Shown: in pieces, positions 27,152-37,513 of the stretch
How positions within the stretch are numbered: the stretch's first letter is position 1
Layout of the letters: each line of letters starts with the position of its first letter
Assembly (NCBI RefSeq): GCF_023221595.1
Contig: NZ_CP096563.1
Location: forward strand, 2,524,501-2,588,500
DNA length: 64,000 bases
Direction: 5' to 3'
From: Rhodococcus qingshengii JCM 15477
GTDB taxonomy: Bacteria > Actinomycetota > Actinomycetes > Mycobacteriales > Mycobacteriaceae
Notes under the pieces: generated by a model
The model's input: only the letters and a program-made list of their open reading frames with translations
The model's database searches: none
What the model was told of the DNA's origin: nothing
Translations under genes and position numbers: made by a program

Positions 27152-27913
27152 GTGTACCGCGTATTCGAGGCACTGGACGAACTGGTCGCAATTGTCGAAG
27201 AGGCGCGCGGTGTTCCCATGACCGCAGGGTGTGTTGTGCCTCGCGGTGACGTACTCGAGCTACTCGACGACGTCCGGGACGCAATTCCGAGCGAGCTGGA
27301 CGACGCTCAGGACGTCCTCGATCATCGCGACAAATTGGTCGGTGACGCGCGAGCAAACGCCGAGAAGACGGTCAGCAGCGCCAATGCCGAGGCAACCTCG
27401 ACTGTGGAGAACGCACGCGACGACGCCGACCGGATTCTGTCCGATGCCAAGGCTCAGGCCGATCGCATGGTTGCCGAAGCGCGTGCGCACGCCGATCAGT
27501 TGGTCGAGGACGCCGAAGCAGAAGCGGAACGGACCGTCACCGACGGCCGTCGTGAGTACGAGGCCGTCACCGGACGGGCGCGTGCCGAGGCCGATCGGAT
27601 GATCGAGTCCGGCCAGGCCTCGTACGAACATTCGGTGGCGGAGGGAACGGCGGAGCAGGCTCGTCTGGTGTCGCAGACCGAGGTTGTCCAGTCAGCTCAC
27701 GCGGAATCCGCGCGAGTGATCGACGCCGCTCATGCCGAGTCCGACAGGATGCGTTCAGAGTGTGACCTGTACGTGGACACCAAGTTGGCCGAGTTCGAAG
27801 AGTTCCTCACCGGAACGGTTCGATCGGTCGGGCGTGGTCGTCAACAGCTTCGAACGGGTTCGGGGGTTCCCGACTACCAGGACGACGATCGTCGTTCCGA
27901 GCGGCGCCGATAG
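27152..27913 (+). CDS. sepIVA: SepIVA-like septation protein
   Basis: A 253-aa DivIVA-family coiled-coil protein needed for septation and polar growth in mycobacteria. YRVFEALDELVAIVEEARGVP and the conserved MTAGCVVPRGDVLELLDD form the N-terminal domain (1-45). Residues about 60-225 are an Ala/Glu/Asp-rich heptad coil. The charged tail ends DDDRRSERRR. Start GTG 27152 with GGGG upstream matches the mycobacterial N-terminus MYRVFEALDEL. It acts at the inner membrane near growth zones. The DUF177-rpmF genes follow. Confidence 0.88.
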   Translation: MYRVFEALDELVAIVEEARGVPMTAGCVVPRGDVLELLDDVRDAIPSELDDAQDVLDHRDKLVGDARANAEKTVSSANAEATSTVENARDDADRILSDAKAQADRMVAEARAHADQLVEDAEAEAERTVTDGRREYEAVTGRARAEADRMIESGQASYEHSVAEGTAEQARLVSQTEVVQSAHAESARVIDAAHAESDRMRSECDLYVDTKLAEFEEFLTGTVRSVGRGRQQLRTGSGVPDYQDDDRRSERRR

Positions 27914-28051
27914 AGCAGACAAGTCAGTCGAGGGTGGGTCGTCCGATATGGGGCGGCCCACTTTTTCGTGGATCGAATTGGGATTTGCCTTGTAGCTGCC
28001 GTATTGTGGAGTGGTTGCCCATACCAGTTTCAACAGTTAGGTGAGTTCTCT

Positions 28052-28663
28052 TTGTCAACGCATCGTCGTAGTTCGTCGCATCAGTCAAGTGATGCGGGAT
28101 TTTTGCTGGACACGGTCAAGCTCGGTCGTCGTCCAGGGTCGATGCGTACCGTCGAGAGAACAATTCAGTCCCCGAACCGTATCGGTCTCGATCTGATCGC
28201 GATCGAAGCGGGCGCGGACATAGATCTCGATCTTCGTCTCGAAGCAGTGTCCGAAGGCGTTCTCGTCACCGGAAACGTGCACGCACCCACCAAGGGTGAA
28301 TGCTCGCGGTGCCTTGAACCTTTCACCGACACCGTGGACATCTATCTCACGGAGTTGTTCGCTTACCCGGACAGCACCACCGAGGAGACGACGGAAGAGG
28401 GAGAGGTCTACGCGGTCGAAGACGACGAAATCGACCTCGAACCGGTCATCGTCGATGCAGTCGGGCTGGCGCTTCCGCTCCAGCCTCTGTGCAGTGACGA
28501 TTGCCTGGGATTGTGCTCAGAATGTGGCATTCGCCTGGCGATTGCGGAATCTGGGCATGGGCATGACATACTTGATCCTCGCTGGGCTGGTCTCGCGGCC
28601 AAATTTGGCGTGGAATCAAACACCAGCGAAAATCTTGTGATCACCGAAGCCGAGGAGAAGTAG
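28052..28663 (+). CDS. DUF177 (YceD-like) rRNA accumulation protein
   Basis: A 203-aa protein of the YceD/DUF177 family, which in E. coli and plants supports 23S rRNA accumulation and is almost always encoded just before rpmF, as here (GTG of rpmF starts 3 bp after its stop). It contains the family core [17 protein letters not shown] near 85-100 and the cysteine cluster [14 protein letters not shown] near 150-165, possibly a metal site. Start TTG 28052 is supported by AGGTGA upstream and the absence of a better codon. Confidence 0.87.
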   Translation: MSTHRRSSSHQSSDAGFLLDTVKLGRRPGSMRTVERTIQSPNRIGLDLIAIEAGADIDLDLRLEAVSEGVLVTGNVHAPTKGECSRCLEPFTDTVDIYLTELFAYPDSTTEETTEEGEVYAVEDDEIDLEPVIVDAVGLALPLQPLCSDDCLGLCSECGIRLAIAESGHGHDILDPRWAGLAAKFGVESNTSENLVITEAEEK

Positions 28664-28665
28664 AA

Positions 28666-28848
28666 GTGGCTGTCCCCAAGCGCAAAATGTCGCGATCCAA
28701 CACGCGGTCGCGTCGTAGCCAGTGGAAGACCACTGTGCCCACCCTCGTTACCTGCCCCAACCGTGGCTGTGGCGAGCAGACCCTTCCCCACATCGCATGC
28801 CCGTCATGCGGTACTTACAAGGGCCGCCAGGTAACCGCTGCTGTCTAG
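28666..28848 (+). CDS. rpmF: 50S ribosomal protein L32
   Basis: A 60-aa basic ribosomal protein beginning [18 protein letters not shown]. It keeps the zinc-ribbon cysteines in [10 protein letters not shown] and [10 protein letters not shown], so it is the zinc-bound form. GTG 28666 follows GAGGAG at good spacing and lies 3 bp after the DUF177 stop. rnc follows after 19 bp; this ribosome-assembly cluster is conserved in many bacteria. Confidence 0.96.
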   Translation: MAVPKRKMSRSNTRSRRSQWKTTVPTLVTCPNRGCGEQTLPHIACPSCGTYKGRQVTAAV

Positions 28849-28867
28849 TTCTCCCCGGAGAAAGACT

Positions 28868-29641
28868 ATGACGAGCGAAAATACAGTTTCAGCCGCCGGC
28901 GGCGAGGGCAATCACGACAAGCTCCTCGCCGCTGTCGGCGTAGATATAGAGCCCGGTCTTCTGACCCTGGCTCTCACGCACCGCTCGTACGCGTACGAGA
29001 ACGGCGGACTGCCCACGAACGAGCGCCTCGAGTTCCTCGGGGATTCCGTTCTCGGCGTCACGGTGACCGAAAATCTCTACCTGTCCCACCCGGACAAATC
29101 CGAAGGTGATCTGGCGAAGATCCGTGCCAGCGTGGTCAACATGCATGCACTCGCCGAGGTTGCCAGGACTCTGGGTGAAGGTGGACTCGGAGCACACCTG
29201 CTGCTGGGTAAGGGCGAGGAAATGACGGGCGGCCGTGACAAGCCGTCCATTCTCGCCGACGGTATGGAGTCGATTCTCGGCGCCATCCACCTGCAGCACG
29301 GCATCGAGACTGCGCGACGCGTCGTCCTCGATCTGTTCGACGATCTACTCACTCGCGCACCGCTTCTGGGCGCGGGTCTGGATTGGAAGACGAGTCTGCA
29401 GGAACTGACCGCAGAACACGGTGCCGGAGTTCCCGTTTACGAGATCACCGCCACAGGACCCGATCACGACAAGGAATTCACGGCCACCGTTCTCATCAGT
29501 GGCAAACCCTTGGGTGTCGGTGTCGGTCGTTCCAAGAAGGAAGCCGAGCAGAAGGCAGCAAGTTCGGCATGGAAGACGATGTCGGAGAATGCCGCTGCTA
29601 CCGCAGTCGCTGCTGACGACACGCCTGATCTTGCCGGCTGA
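28868..29641 (+). CDS. rnc: Ribonuclease III
   Basis: Double-strand-specific endoribonuclease that processes rRNA precursors and structured mRNAs. The 257 aa comprise the catalytic domain with signature [13 protein letters not shown] (about 53-65) and the second acidic site [13 protein letters not shown] (about 130-142), and a C-terminal dsRNA-binding domain (about 170-245; [14 protein letters not shown] ... [13 protein letters not shown]). A short Ala-rich tail follows. Start ATG 28868. mutM starts 8 bp after its stop. Confidence 0.96.
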   Translation: MTSENTVSAAGGEGNHDKLLAAVGVDIEPGLLTLALTHRSYAYENGGLPTNERLEFLGDSVLGVTVTENLYLSHPDKSEGDLAKIRASVVNMHALAEVARTLGEGGLGAHLLLGKGEEMTGGRDKPSILADGMESILGAIHLQHGIETARRVVLDLFDDLLTRAPLLGAGLDWKTSLQELTAEHGAGVPVYEITATGPDHDKEFTATVLISGKPLGVGVGRSKKEAEQKAASSAWKTMSENAAATAVAADDTPDLAG

Positions 29642-29649
29642 GTTCACTC

Positions 29650-30519
29650 TTGCCTGAGCTTCCCGAAGTCGAAGTCGTTCGCCGCGGCCTACAGTCTCAT
29701 GCTGTAGGTGCGGCGATCGAGGCCGTCGAGGTACTCCATCCCCGCGCGATCAGGCGCCACATTCTCGGTTCCGAGGACTTGATCGGCCAACTCACCGGGC
29801 AGACCATCGCTTCGGCAGAGCGTCGCGGCAAGTACCTGTGGCTGGTTCTCGAGCCTGCCGGTGTCGGACTGGTGGTTCATCTCGGGATGAGCGGACAGAT
29901 GCTGGTCCAACCCCCGACAGTCGACTGGGAAAAGCACCTACGCATTCGGTTGGCCCTCGATTCCGGGGCCGATCTTCGATTCGTCGATCAGCGGACCTTC
30001 GGTGGTTGGTCGATTTCACCCCTCGTCGAGGTCGACGGAACGATGCTGCCCGAGTCGGTGGCGCACATCGCCCGCGATCCCATGGATGCGGCGTTCGATC
30101 TCGAATCCGTCGTGAAAGTCCTGCGGGGCAAGCACACCGAGATCAAGCGCGCGATTCTCGACCAGACGGTGGTCTCCGGAATCGGAAACATCTACGCCGA
30201 CGAATCATTGTGGCGCGCCAAGATTCACGGCAACCGAATCGCCGAAACGCTTACCAGGCCCAAACTTCGAGAACTGTTGACCGCGGCACACTCGGTGATG
30301 GGTGAAGCGCTCGATCAGGGCGGTACGTCCTTCGACGCGCTGTACGTGAACGTCAACGGAGAATCGGGCTACTTCGACCGGTCGCTGTCGGCGTACGGGC
30401 AGGAAAACCTCCCGTGCCCACGATGCGGCGCGCCGATCAAGCGTGAGAAGTTCATGAATCGATCGTCGTTCAGTTGCCCGCGGTGCCAGCCGACCCCGAG
30501 GGCACGGCGAATCGCCTAG
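29650..30519 (+). CDS. mutM: Formamidopyrimidine-DNA glycosylase
   Basis: Bifunctional glycosylase/AP lyase that removes 8-oxoguanine and ring-opened purines. The 289-aa protein begins [13 protein letters not shown], where the proline exposed after Met removal is the catalytic nucleophile. It has [10 protein letters not shown], the H2TH region [19 protein letters not shown], and a C-terminal zinc finger with CPRCG and CPRCQ. The start is TTG 29650, fixed by the need for proline at position 2. It complements MutT1, which clears the oxidised nucleotide pool. Confidence 0.96.
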   Translation: MPELPEVEVVRRGLQSHAVGAAIEAVEVLHPRAIRRHILGSEDLIGQLTGQTIASAERRGKYLWLVLEPAGVGLVVHLGMSGQMLVQPPTVDWEKHLRIRLALDSGADLRFVDQRTFGGWSISPLVEVDGTMLPESVAHIARDPMDAAFDLESVVKVLRGKHTEIKRAILDQTVVSGIGNIYADESLWRAKIHGNRIAETLTRPKLRELLTAAHSVMGEALDQGGTSFDALYVNVNGESGYFDRSLSAYGQENLPCPRCGAPIKREKFMNRSSFSCPRCQPTPRARRIA

Positions 30520-30561
30520 GTCTCCCACCCCTTCGGTTCGGCGGAGTGGCAAGATTGCGTC

Positions 30562-31014
30562 ATGGCTGAACAGACTCCCGACACCACTGCAACCGCCCCG
30601 GCTCACACGGAGCTTTGGGTCGAACGAACCGGAACCCGCCTCTACACCGGCAAGAGTTCGCGCGGCGCAGAGGTTCTCATCGGCTCCGAATCGGTGCCAG
30701 GAGTCTTCACGCCCGGCGAACTCCTCAAAATTGCACTGGCCGCATGCACCGGGATGAGCTCCGACTTCCCGATCTCGCGCCGGCTCGGTGACAACTACGA
30801 CGCGACGGTCCGAGTGTCCGGAGCCGCCGATCGTGAAAACGAGGTCTACCCGCAGCTCGACGAGGTCCTCGAGCTCGATCTCAGCGAGTTGGATGCCGAG
30901 GCACAGCAGCGCCTCATCACTCTCGTCGAGCGTTCCGTGGACAAGGTATGCACGGTCGGGCGCACGCTCAAGGCCGGAACGAAGGTCACTCTGTCGTTCG
31001 ACACGGAAGCCTGA
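30562..31014 (+). CDS. OsmC-like organic hydroperoxide reductase
   Basis: A 150-aa OsmC/Ohr-fold protein, member of the family of thiol-dependent peroxidases. The residue pattern PGELLKIALAACTGMSS (about 52-68) holds the first cysteine of the family; the second appears at KVCTVGRTL (about 130). Such proteins reduce organic hydroperoxides using dihydrolipoyl partners. Start ATG 30562. The stop overlaps the start of the next, exported protein as TGATG, so translation is coupled. Confidence 0.88.
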   Translation: MAEQTPDTTATAPAHTELWVERTGTRLYTGKSSRGAEVLIGSESVPGVFTPGELLKIALAACTGMSSDFPISRRLGDNYDATVRVSGAADRENEVYPQLDEVLELDLSELDAEAQQRLITLVERSVDKVCTVGRTLKAGTKVTLSFDTEA

Positions 31015-31937
31015 TGTTCCGCGCCGGCAGCGTTGTCGCTGCGATCGCACTGGGTTCCGTTGTGGCGCTGAGTGCTCCGGCGCAGGCCTCGGTCCCGGCC
31101 GACCGCTCGGCCGGTAGTTGCGGCACATGGACGTCGAGCGTCGTGGCGACTGGTGCCGGAATGCTCGAGAATCTCGAATTCGACGGCAGCGGATCGATGG
31201 TGTTGTCGCAGTCGGCTCTGATCGGGCCGGGTGCACTGCTGAAAGTGGCGCCGGACGGAACACGGACAACTTTGGTCGGTGACGTCACCGGACCTGGCGG
31301 TCTGGTCGCGCGTGAGGGATCCGTGTACTTCACCACGGGCAACTCGACTGTCTCGGGACTGTTCGGAATCGCCGACGGCAGCCTCCGCAAGGTCGACGTC
31401 GCAGACGGGTCGGTGACAACGATCGCCGACGGTCTGGTGATGCCGAACGGGCTTGTGCAGCTGGACGATAACCGTTTCCTCACTGCCCGCACACTCACCA
31501 GGCCGGGGCTCACGGTCGTCAACAGTGACGGAAGCAGTTCGATCGTTCGTGAAGACCTCGGCACCATCGACGGCCTCGCACGCTCCGGTTCGACGATCTA
31601 CGTGAGCACGACCTTCGACATGGTCACCGCCGTCCACATCCTCGACGCAAACGATCTGGGCGGGCCGGTGCGAACGATCACGCTCCCCGGGTTCGGTCCG
31701 GCAAACATGGCGGACGATCTGACCGTCGGACCGGACGGCGCGTTGTACGTCGCATTCAATGCAGGCGGCAAAGTTGTTCGCGTCGATCCGGATTCGGGAT
31801 CTTCGTGTGAGATCGCCTCGGGTCTGCCGTTCACATCTGCGGTCAAGTTCGGCGCCGGACCGGGCTGGGATCCCAACGCGCTCTACACCACCGGATTCCT
31901 GGGTGACGTTCACCGTCTCGAACGTGTGGCGGGCTGA
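31014..31937 (+). CDS. Exported SMP-30/NHL-like beta-propeller protein
   Basis: A 307-aa protein with a Sec signal peptide: MFRAGS, a hydrophobic core AAIALGSVVALSA, then an AQA cleavage site near residue 26. The mature part consists of repeated blade-like stretches such as LLKVAPDGTRTTLVGDV, LRKVDVADGSVTTIADGL and VVRVDPDSG, typical of six-bladed SMP-30/gluconolactonase or strictosidine-synthase-like propellers. Two cysteines (SCGTW, SCEIA) could form a disulfide. The function is unknown. It starts inside the OsmC stop and precedes acyP by 5 bp. As I recall, M. tuberculosis has acyP directly after the OsmC gene, so this is a lineage-specific insertion. Confidence 0.78.
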   Translation: MFRAGSVVAAIALGSVVALSAPAQASVPADRSAGSCGTWTSSVVATGAGMLENLEFDGSGSMVLSQSALIGPGALLKVAPDGTRTTLVGDVTGPGGLVAREGSVYFTTGNSTVSGLFGIADGSLRKVDVADGSVTTIADGLVMPNGLVQLDDNRFLTARTLTRPGLTVVNSDGSSSIVREDLGTIDGLARSGSTIYVSTTFDMVTAVHILDANDLGGPVRTITLPGFGPANMADDLTVGPDGALYVAFNAGGKVVRVDPDSGSSCEIASGLPFTSAVKFGAGPGWDPNALYTTGFLGDVHRLERVAG

Positions 31938-31942
31938 GCGCC

Positions 31943-32227
31943 ATGGCTGAAGCAGCGCCTGTGCGGTTGACGGCGTGGGTTCACGGATACGTTCAAGGCG
32001 TCGGGTTCCGGTGGTGGACCAGGGCCCGCGCACTCGAACTCGGATTGATCGGATATGCGTCCAATCAGCGTGACGGTCGAGTGCTCGTCGTGGCGGAGGG
32101 CGAACGCACGCAGCTGGAGCGATTGGTGGAGCTGCTGCGCTCGGGTACTACCCCAGGCTCGGTGGATCTCGTGGTCGACAGCTGGGACACCGCCAGGGGC
32201 GACCTGACAGGGTTCGTCGAACGCTGA
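31943..32227 (+). CDS. acyP: Acylphosphatase
   Basis: A 94-aa enzyme hydrolysing acylphosphates. The phosphate-binding loop [16 protein letters not shown] with its catalytic arginine (about residue 23) and the catalytic asparagine in [11 protein letters not shown] (about 41) are both present. Start ATG 31943. smc begins 26 bp downstream; the acyP-smc-ftsY order is conserved in actinobacteria. Confidence 0.93.
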   Translation: MAEAAPVRLTAWVHGYVQGVGFRWWTRARALELGLIGYASNQRDGRVLVVAEGERTQLERLVELLRSGTTPGSVDLVVDSWDTARGDLTGFVER

Positions 32228-32253
32228 CCTGTTTGGCGGTAAAGTTTCCCCCC

Positions 32254-35200
32254 ATGCACCTCAAGAGTCTGACACTCAAGGGATTCAAATCCTTTGCGTC
32301 GGCAACGACTCTTCGGTTCGAGCCGGGAATTACCTGTGTGGTCGGCCCGAACGGCTCGGGTAAATCCAACGTCGTCGATGCGTTGACCTGGGTGATGGGC
32401 GAGCAGGGCGCCAAGGCCCTGCGCGGCGGCAAGATGGAAGATGTCATCTTTGCCGGCACCTCCGGCCGCGCGCCGCTGGGCCGCGCCGAGGTGACCTTGA
32501 CCATCGACAACGCCGACGGGGCGCTCCCGATCGAGTACTCCGAGGTGTCGATCACGCGCCGGATGTTCCGCGACGGCGCGGGGGAGTACGAGATCAACGG
32601 CTCGTCCTGCCGTCTGATGGACGTCCAGGAACTGCTCAGCGACTCCGGCATCGGCCGCGAAATGCATGTCATCGTCGGGCAGGGACGGCTCGCCGCGATC
32701 CTCGAATCCCGTCCCGAAGATCGACGCGCCTTCATCGAAGAAGCCGCGGGAGTCCTCAAACATCGCCGCCGCAAGGAAAAAGCGGTGCGCAAACTCGATT
32801 CCATGCAGGCCAATCTCGCTCGCCTCAGTGACCTCACCGCGGAACTGCGTCGGCAACTCAAACCGCTGGGACGCCAAGCCGAGGTTGCTCGGCGAGCACA
32901 GACGGTCCAGGCTGACCTGCGTGATGCAAAGATGCGTCTGGCCGCTGACGATCTGGTGACCCGTCGAAACCAGTTGAACGACCAGGCGCAGGACGAGAAA
33001 GCGGCCCGTGAACAGCACAACCAGGTGGCCGCTGCGCTCGACGAGGCCAACCTCGAACTCGGGCGCCAGGAGCAAGCTCTCGCTCGTCTGACTCCGGGAT
33101 CGGAAGCGGCTGCACAGAGTTGGTTCCAGCTTTCCGCGCTTGCCGAACGCGTGAACGCCACTGTGCGCATCGCCCGCGAGCGTGCGCGTCATCTCGACTC
33201 CGAACCCGTCGGCAACCGCGGCCAGGACCCGGACGAGATGGAGGCGCGCGCCGAACGTCTTGCTGCCGAGGAGGCCGAACTCCTCGAAGGCGTCGAAATC
33301 GCGCGAGCGGCGTCGGAAGCTGCTCGGGACCAGCTCGCAGCCACCGAAGATGCTGCAGCAGAAGCGGAACGGGCGCACATGGCGGAAGTTCGTGCCGTCG
33401 CCGACCGCCGTGAAGGTCTCGCTCGACTCTCCGGTCAGGTCGACACTCTGCGTACCCGCGTCGAATCCGTCGACGCGGAAGTGTCTCGGCTGACCGAGGC
33501 GATCGACGAGGCTCGTCTGCGTGGCGATGCCGCACAGGCCGAGTTCGACACGGTGCAAGAAAGCATCGGGGACCTCGACGCCGGTGAAGTCGGCCTCGAT
33601 ACCAATCACGAACGCGCCATCGAGGCTCTCGAGATGATCGACGCGCGCGTCGAAGAGCTTCGTGAGGAAGAAAAGACGAGCGGGCAACGCATCGCTTCGC
33701 TCCGGGCGCGCATCGAGGCACTGTCGATGGGTTTGCAGCGCAAGGACGGTGGCGGCTGGCTGCTCGAACACCGCGGCGACGACGGCATCACCTCGCTGGT
33801 CGGATTGATTCACGTCGAACCCGGCTACGAGGCCGCGATCGCCGCCGCGATGGGGCCGGCAGCAGACGCCGTCGTTGCGCATTCGCTGGACTCGGCTCGC
33901 TCGGCTGTCACAGCACTGGCCGATCAGGACGGTGGGCGTGCATCACTGATCGTGAGCGGTGAACCGGCGATCAAGCGCGAGGCCGAGATCGCGCCGGGTA
34001 GTCGTCCGGCCGTCGACGTCATCGACTGCCCTGACGAGTTGCGTGCCGGATTGACCGCCATCCTCGATGGCGTCGTCCTGGTCGAGACTCTCGATGACGC
34101 GATTCGAGTTGTTGCTGACCACAAGGGAATTCGCGCAGTGACGCGTTCTGGCGATCTGCACGGTTCGGGGTGGATGATCGGTGGCTCGGATCGGCAACCG
34201 AGCACGCTCGAGGTGCAGGCGGCGATCGACGCGTCAGCAGCGGAACTGGCGGCAACGGAGAGCCGATCCGAGGAACTCGACGCTGCGCTGTCCGGCGCTC
34301 TGGCCGAACAAGCCGCTCGACGCGAGACCGCGGAGCAAACTTTGGCAGCGCTCAACGAGTCGGACGCCGCCATGTCCGCCATCTACGAGCAGTTGGGCAG
34401 ATTGGGGCAGGCAGCACGAGTCGCCCACGCGGAATCCGAGCGGTTGACCGCCCAGCGAGTGCGTGCCGAGGAGGGCCGCGGGGAGTCGCTGACAAAGCTC
34501 GCGGATCTGGAGGAACGTCTGCGCGTCGCCGAAACCGACGGCAGTGCGCCGGGACACGGCGCGGAATCGACCGCTGCCGATCGTGAAATGGCCGCAGCAG
34601 CGCTCGCCGAAGTGCGCATCGTCGAAATGGATGCTCGCCTTGCCGTCCGCACCGCCGAAGAGCGTGCGGAATCCGTACGCGGAAAGGCCGATTCGCTTCG
34701 GCGTGCGGCCGCCGCGGAACGAGAAGCGCGGATTCGCGCCGAGCGGGCTCTGCGCGCCAGAGCGCACGCTGCGGAAGTTGCAGCTGCCGTCGCCGAGTCG
34801 GGACAGCGCGTGGCGGCCGAACTCGAGACCGTCGTCGCCGCGGCTCTTGCTCACCGCGACGAGTTGGCTCGGGCCCGCACCGAGTGCACGGCCAAGCTGG
34901 ATCAGGTCCGCGAGATAGTCCGAGCACTGACTGGACAACTCGCTTCGCTCACCGACGCCGTCCACCGCGACGAGGTAGCGAAGGCACAGGCAGCGCTGCG
35001 CATCGAACAACTCGAGGAGTCGATCCTCGATCAGTACGGTATCGGCCTCGACGATCTGATCGCCGAGTACGGGCCCGAGGTCGAACTGCCGCCGACCGCT
35101 CTCGAAATCGAGGAGTACGAGCAGGCCAAGGAGCGTGGGGAGCAGGTCACCGCCCCCGCTCCGCTTCCGTACGACCGCGCGACTCAGGAACGGCGCGCCA

Positions 35201-35841
35201 AGCGGGCCGAGAAGGACCTCGCCACCCTCGGCAAGGTCAATCCGCTGGCGCTCGAAGAATTCGCAGCTCTCGAGGAGCGGTACACCTTCCTCTCCACTCA
35301 GCTCGAGGACGTCAAGACCGCACGCAAGGACCTTCTTGCTGTGGTCGCAGACGTCGACGCACGAATTCTGCAGGTGTTCACCGAGGCCTATGCCGACGTC
35401 GAGCGTGAGTTCGTGGGAGTGTTCGAGAAATTGTTTCCCGGGGGAGAAGGGCGGCTGGTCCTCACCGATCCCTCGGACATGCTCACCACCGGCATCGAAG
35501 TCGAGGCGCGTCCGCCCGGTAAGAAGGTCAAACGGTTGTCGTTGCTGTCGGGCGGCGAGAAGTCGTTGACCGCGGTGGCCATGCTGGTCGCGATCTTCCG
35601 GGCACGCCCGTCCCCGTTCTACGTGATGGACGAAGTCGAGGCGGCGTTGGACGACACCAACCTGCGGCGGCTGATCGGACTCTTCGAACAATTGCGGGAG
35701 AAGTCGCAGTTGATCGTGATCACTCACCAGAAACCGACGATGGAAATCGCCGATGCGTTGTACGGCGTCAGCATGCGCGGCGACGGCATCACCACCGTGA
35801 TTTCGCAGCGACTTCGCGGTCAAGACATGGCCTCGACGTAA
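32254..35841 (+). CDS. smc: Chromosome segregation protein SMC
   Basis: The 1195-aa ATPase of the bacterial condensin that organises and segregates the chromosome with ScpA/ScpB. Walker [10 protein letters not shown] is at 31-39. Long coiled coils run about 170-500 and 650-1020, interrupted by the hinge near 505-620 ([21 protein letters not shown]). The C-terminal head has signature [13 protein letters not shown] and Walker [17 protein letters not shown] 32254 gives the family N-terminus [15 protein letters not shown]; the upstream in-frame TTG adds unconserved residues. Nothing is truncated. Confidence 0.97.
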   Translation: MHLKSLTLKGFKSFASATTLRFEPGITCVVGPNGSGKSNVVDALTWVMGEQGAKALRGGKMEDVIFAGTSGRAPLGRAEVTLTIDNADGALPIEYSEVSITRRMFRDGAGEYEINGSSCRLMDVQELLSDSGIGREMHVIVGQGRLAAILESRPEDRRAFIEEAAGVLKHRRRKEKAVRKLDSMQANLARLSDLTAELRRQLKPLGRQAEVARRAQTVQADLRDAKMRLAADDLVTRRNQLNDQAQDEKAAREQHNQVAAALDEANLELGRQEQALARLTPGSEAAAQSWFQLSALAERVNATVRIARERARHLDSEPVGNRGQDPDEMEARAERLAAEEAELLEGVEIARAASEAARDQLAATEDAAAEAERAHMAEVRAVADRREGLARLSGQVDTLRTRVESVDAEVSRLTEAIDEARLRGDAAQAEFDTVQESIGDLDAGEVGLDTNHERAIEALEMIDARVEELREEEKTSGQRIASLRARIEALSMGLQRKDGGGWLLEHRGDDGITSLVGLIHVEPGYEAAIAAAMGPAADAVVAHSLDSARSAVTALADQDGGRASLIVSGEPAIKREAEIAPGSRPAVDVIDCPDELRAGLTAILDGVVLVETLDDAIRVVADHKGIRAVTRSGDLHGSGWMIGGSDRQPSTLEVQAAIDASAAELAATESRSEELDAALSGALAEQAARRETAEQTLAALNESDAAMSAIYEQLGRLGQAARVAHAESERLTAQRVRAEEGRGESLTKLADLEERLRVAETDGSAPGHGAESTAADREMAAAALAEVRIVEMDARLAVRTAEERAESVRGKADSLRRAAAAEREARIRAERALRARAHAAEVAAAVAESGQRVAAELETVVAAALAHRDELARARTECTAKLDQVREIVRALTGQLASLTDAVHRDEVAKAQAALRIEQLEESILDQYGIGLDDLIAEYGPEVELPPTALEIEEYEQAKERGEQVTAPAPLPYDRATQERRAKRAEKDLATLGKVNPLALEEFAALEERYTFLSTQLEDVKTARKDLLAVVADVDARILQVFTEAYADVEREFVGVFEKLFPGGEGRLVLTDPSDMLTTGIEVEARPPGKKVKRLSLLSGGEKSLTAVAMLVAIFRARPSPFYVMDEVEAALDDTNLRRLIGLFEQLREKSQLIVITHQKPTMEIADALYGVSMRGDGITTVISQRLRGQDMAST

Positions 35842-35883
35842 GCCCTGCTCACTTTCCGGGTCGGAGCCTGAAACAATGGGCCG

Positions 35884-37311
35884 GTGACTACCCAGGCTTG
35901 GATCATCATCGCGGCTGTAGCGGCCGTACTACTCGTCGTTCTCGTTGCCGGATTCCTGCGCTACCGCAAGGGGCAGGTATCGCTGAAGGCGCCCGAGACG
36001 AAGCCGGAGCTCGGCGCCCCCGAGAAGGACAAGTCAGGCGGCTACAAGGCCGGTGGCGGGTTCAACTTCAGTCAGGGGTCGACGGCAACGGCGCCACCTC
36101 CGGTGGTTCCGACACCGCCGGTCGCCGAGAAGCCGCCCGTCGTCGAAGAACCTGTCGTCGAAAAACCGATCGTCGAAGAACCGGTTGCGGAGAAGCCGGC
36201 CGTTGTCGAGGAGCCGGTTGTCGAAGAACCCGCTGTTGTCGAGGAACCGGTTGTCGAAGAGCCGGTAATCGAAAAGCCGGTCGTAGAAGAACCAGCGGTA
36301 GCAGAACCTGTTGTCGAAGAACCTGTCGTTCCCGAACCTGTCGTCGTTCCCGAACCCGTCGAGCCTGCACCGCGCGTGCTGGACGAGATCGACCCGACCG
36401 AGGGTCGGTTGGACCGACTGCGCGGGCGCCTTTCCCGCTCGCAGTCAGCAGTCGGCAAGAGCTTGCTGGGTCTGCTCGGTGGCGGCGATCTGGACGAGGA
36501 CTCGTGGGAAGAAGTCGAGGACACCCTCCTCATCGCAGACCTCGGCTCCGCGACCACGGAAAAAGTCGTCACGAAGCTTCGTGAGCAGATGGCGGCCCGC
36601 AGCGTCCGGACCGAGGCTGCCGCCCGCGCCCTTCTGCGCGAGGTGTTGATCGCCGAACTGCGTCCCGAACTGGACCGCTCCATCCGCGCATTGCCGCACG
36701 ATGATCACCCGGCTGTTCTGCTCGTCGTCGGCGTCAACGGGACCGGCAAGACAACGACCACCGGCAAGCTGGCTCGCGTGCTCGTCGCCGACGGTCGTCG
36801 CGTCGTGCTCGGTGCCGCGGACACGTTCCGCGCCGCCGCCGCCGATCAGCTCCAGACGTGGGCCGAGCGTGTCGGCGCTGAAGTTGTTCGTGGCAAGGAG
36901 GGTGGCGATCCCGCTGCGATTGCCTTCGACGCGGTCTCACGGGGCATCGCGGACGGCGTCGACGTGGTCCTGATCGACACCGCCGGCCGTCTGCACACCA
37001 AGACCGGTCTGATGGACGAGCTCGGCAAGGTCAAGCGGGTTATCGAGAAGAAGGCCTCGGTCGACGACGTTCTGCTGGTTCTCGATGCGACGGTCGGCCA
37101 GAACGGATTGGCGCAGGCTCGAGTGTTCGCGGAGGTCGTGGACATCACCGGCGTCGTACTGACCAAGCTGGACGGAACCGCCAAGGGCGGAATCGTCTTC
37201 CAGGTTCAGCATGAACTGGGTGTGCCGGTGAAGTTGGTCGGCCTCGGTGAAGGTGCCGACGACCTGGCGCCGTTCGAGCCGGGTGCGTTCGTCGACGCCC
37301 TCCTGGGCTGA
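35884..37311 (+). CDS. ftsY: Signal recognition particle receptor FtsY
   Basis: Membrane receptor GTPase that receives SRP-ribosome complexes (Ffh is encoded about 4.5 kb downstream). The 475 aa start with a membrane helix (about 6-24, [19 protein letters not shown]), then an acidic/proline A domain (about 75-165) built from PVVEEP/PVVEKP repeats, then the N and G domains: G1 GVNGTGKT at 283-290, [16 protein letters not shown] and [10 protein letters not shown]. Start GTG 35884. The N-terminal helix is typical of actinobacterial FtsY, which otherwise relies on an amphipathic anchor. Confidence 0.96.
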   Translation: MTTQAWIIIAAVAAVLLVVLVAGFLRYRKGQVSLKAPETKPELGAPEKDKSGGYKAGGGFNFSQGSTATAPPPVVPTPPVAEKPPVVEEPVVEKPIVEEPVAEKPAVVEEPVVEEPAVVEEPVVEEPVIEKPVVEEPAVAEPVVEEPVVPEPVVVPEPVEPAPRVLDEIDPTEGRLDRLRGRLSRSQSAVGKSLLGLLGGGDLDEDSWEEVEDTLLIADLGSATTEKVVTKLREQMAARSVRTEAAARALLREVLIAELRPELDRSIRALPHDDHPAVLLVVGVNGTGKTTTTGKLARVLVADGRRVVLGAADTFRAAAADQLQTWAERVGAEVVRGKEGGDPAAIAFDAVSRGIADGVDVVLIDTAGRLHTKTGLMDELGKVKRVIEKKASVDDVLLVLDATVGQNGLAQARVFAEVVDITGVVLTKLDGTAKGGIVFQVQHELGVPVKLVGLGEGADDLAPFEPGAFVDALLG

Positions 37312-37318
37312 CGCCCCC

Positions 37319-37358
37319 GTGCGCCTTTTTGGTAGCGCGAACTACCGAAAAGGCGCAC
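37319..37358 (+). terminator. Long hairpin between ftsY and amt
   Basis: A 17-bp stem (37319-37335 with 37342-37358, one T-G pair) closes loop CGCGAA, 8 bp after the ftsY stop. The T residues lie inside the stem rather than after it, so termination is likely but not textbook. Confidence 0.6.
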
Positions 37359-37412
37359 AGGGTCGGTAGAACCCCCTGGCGAAACCTGTTTGCAACAAAG
37401 TTGGGCAATTGG

Positions 37413-37428
37413 TTCACGTCTGCGAAAC
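37413..37428. promoter_or_regulatory. Candidate GlnR box upstream of amt
   Basis: TTCAC, six bases, then GAAAC matches the GlnR half-site pattern gTnAC-n6-GaAAC except for the first base. It lies about 85 bp before the amt start. GlnR is the OmpR-type nitrogen regulator that activates amt-glnB/K-glnD in mycobacteria and streptomycetes. A second half-site upstream is not convincing. Confidence 0.5.
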
Positions 37429-37513
37429 GCGACAGCGCCATGGACGAAACACCAGCCCAGCACTCTTCTCCTTAACGACGTGCTGCCCGGCACGTGCGAC
37501 TAGGAGGTAGTAA

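Noticed and set aside
32065..33882. Minus-strand open frame of 605 codons opposite smc
   Set aside because: It mirrors the smc coiled-coil codons, is unlike any known family and has no ribosome site.
37319..37358. Riboswitch upstream of amt
   Set aside because: The structure is a single long hairpin right after ftsY with no conserved aptamer features; a terminator is simpler.
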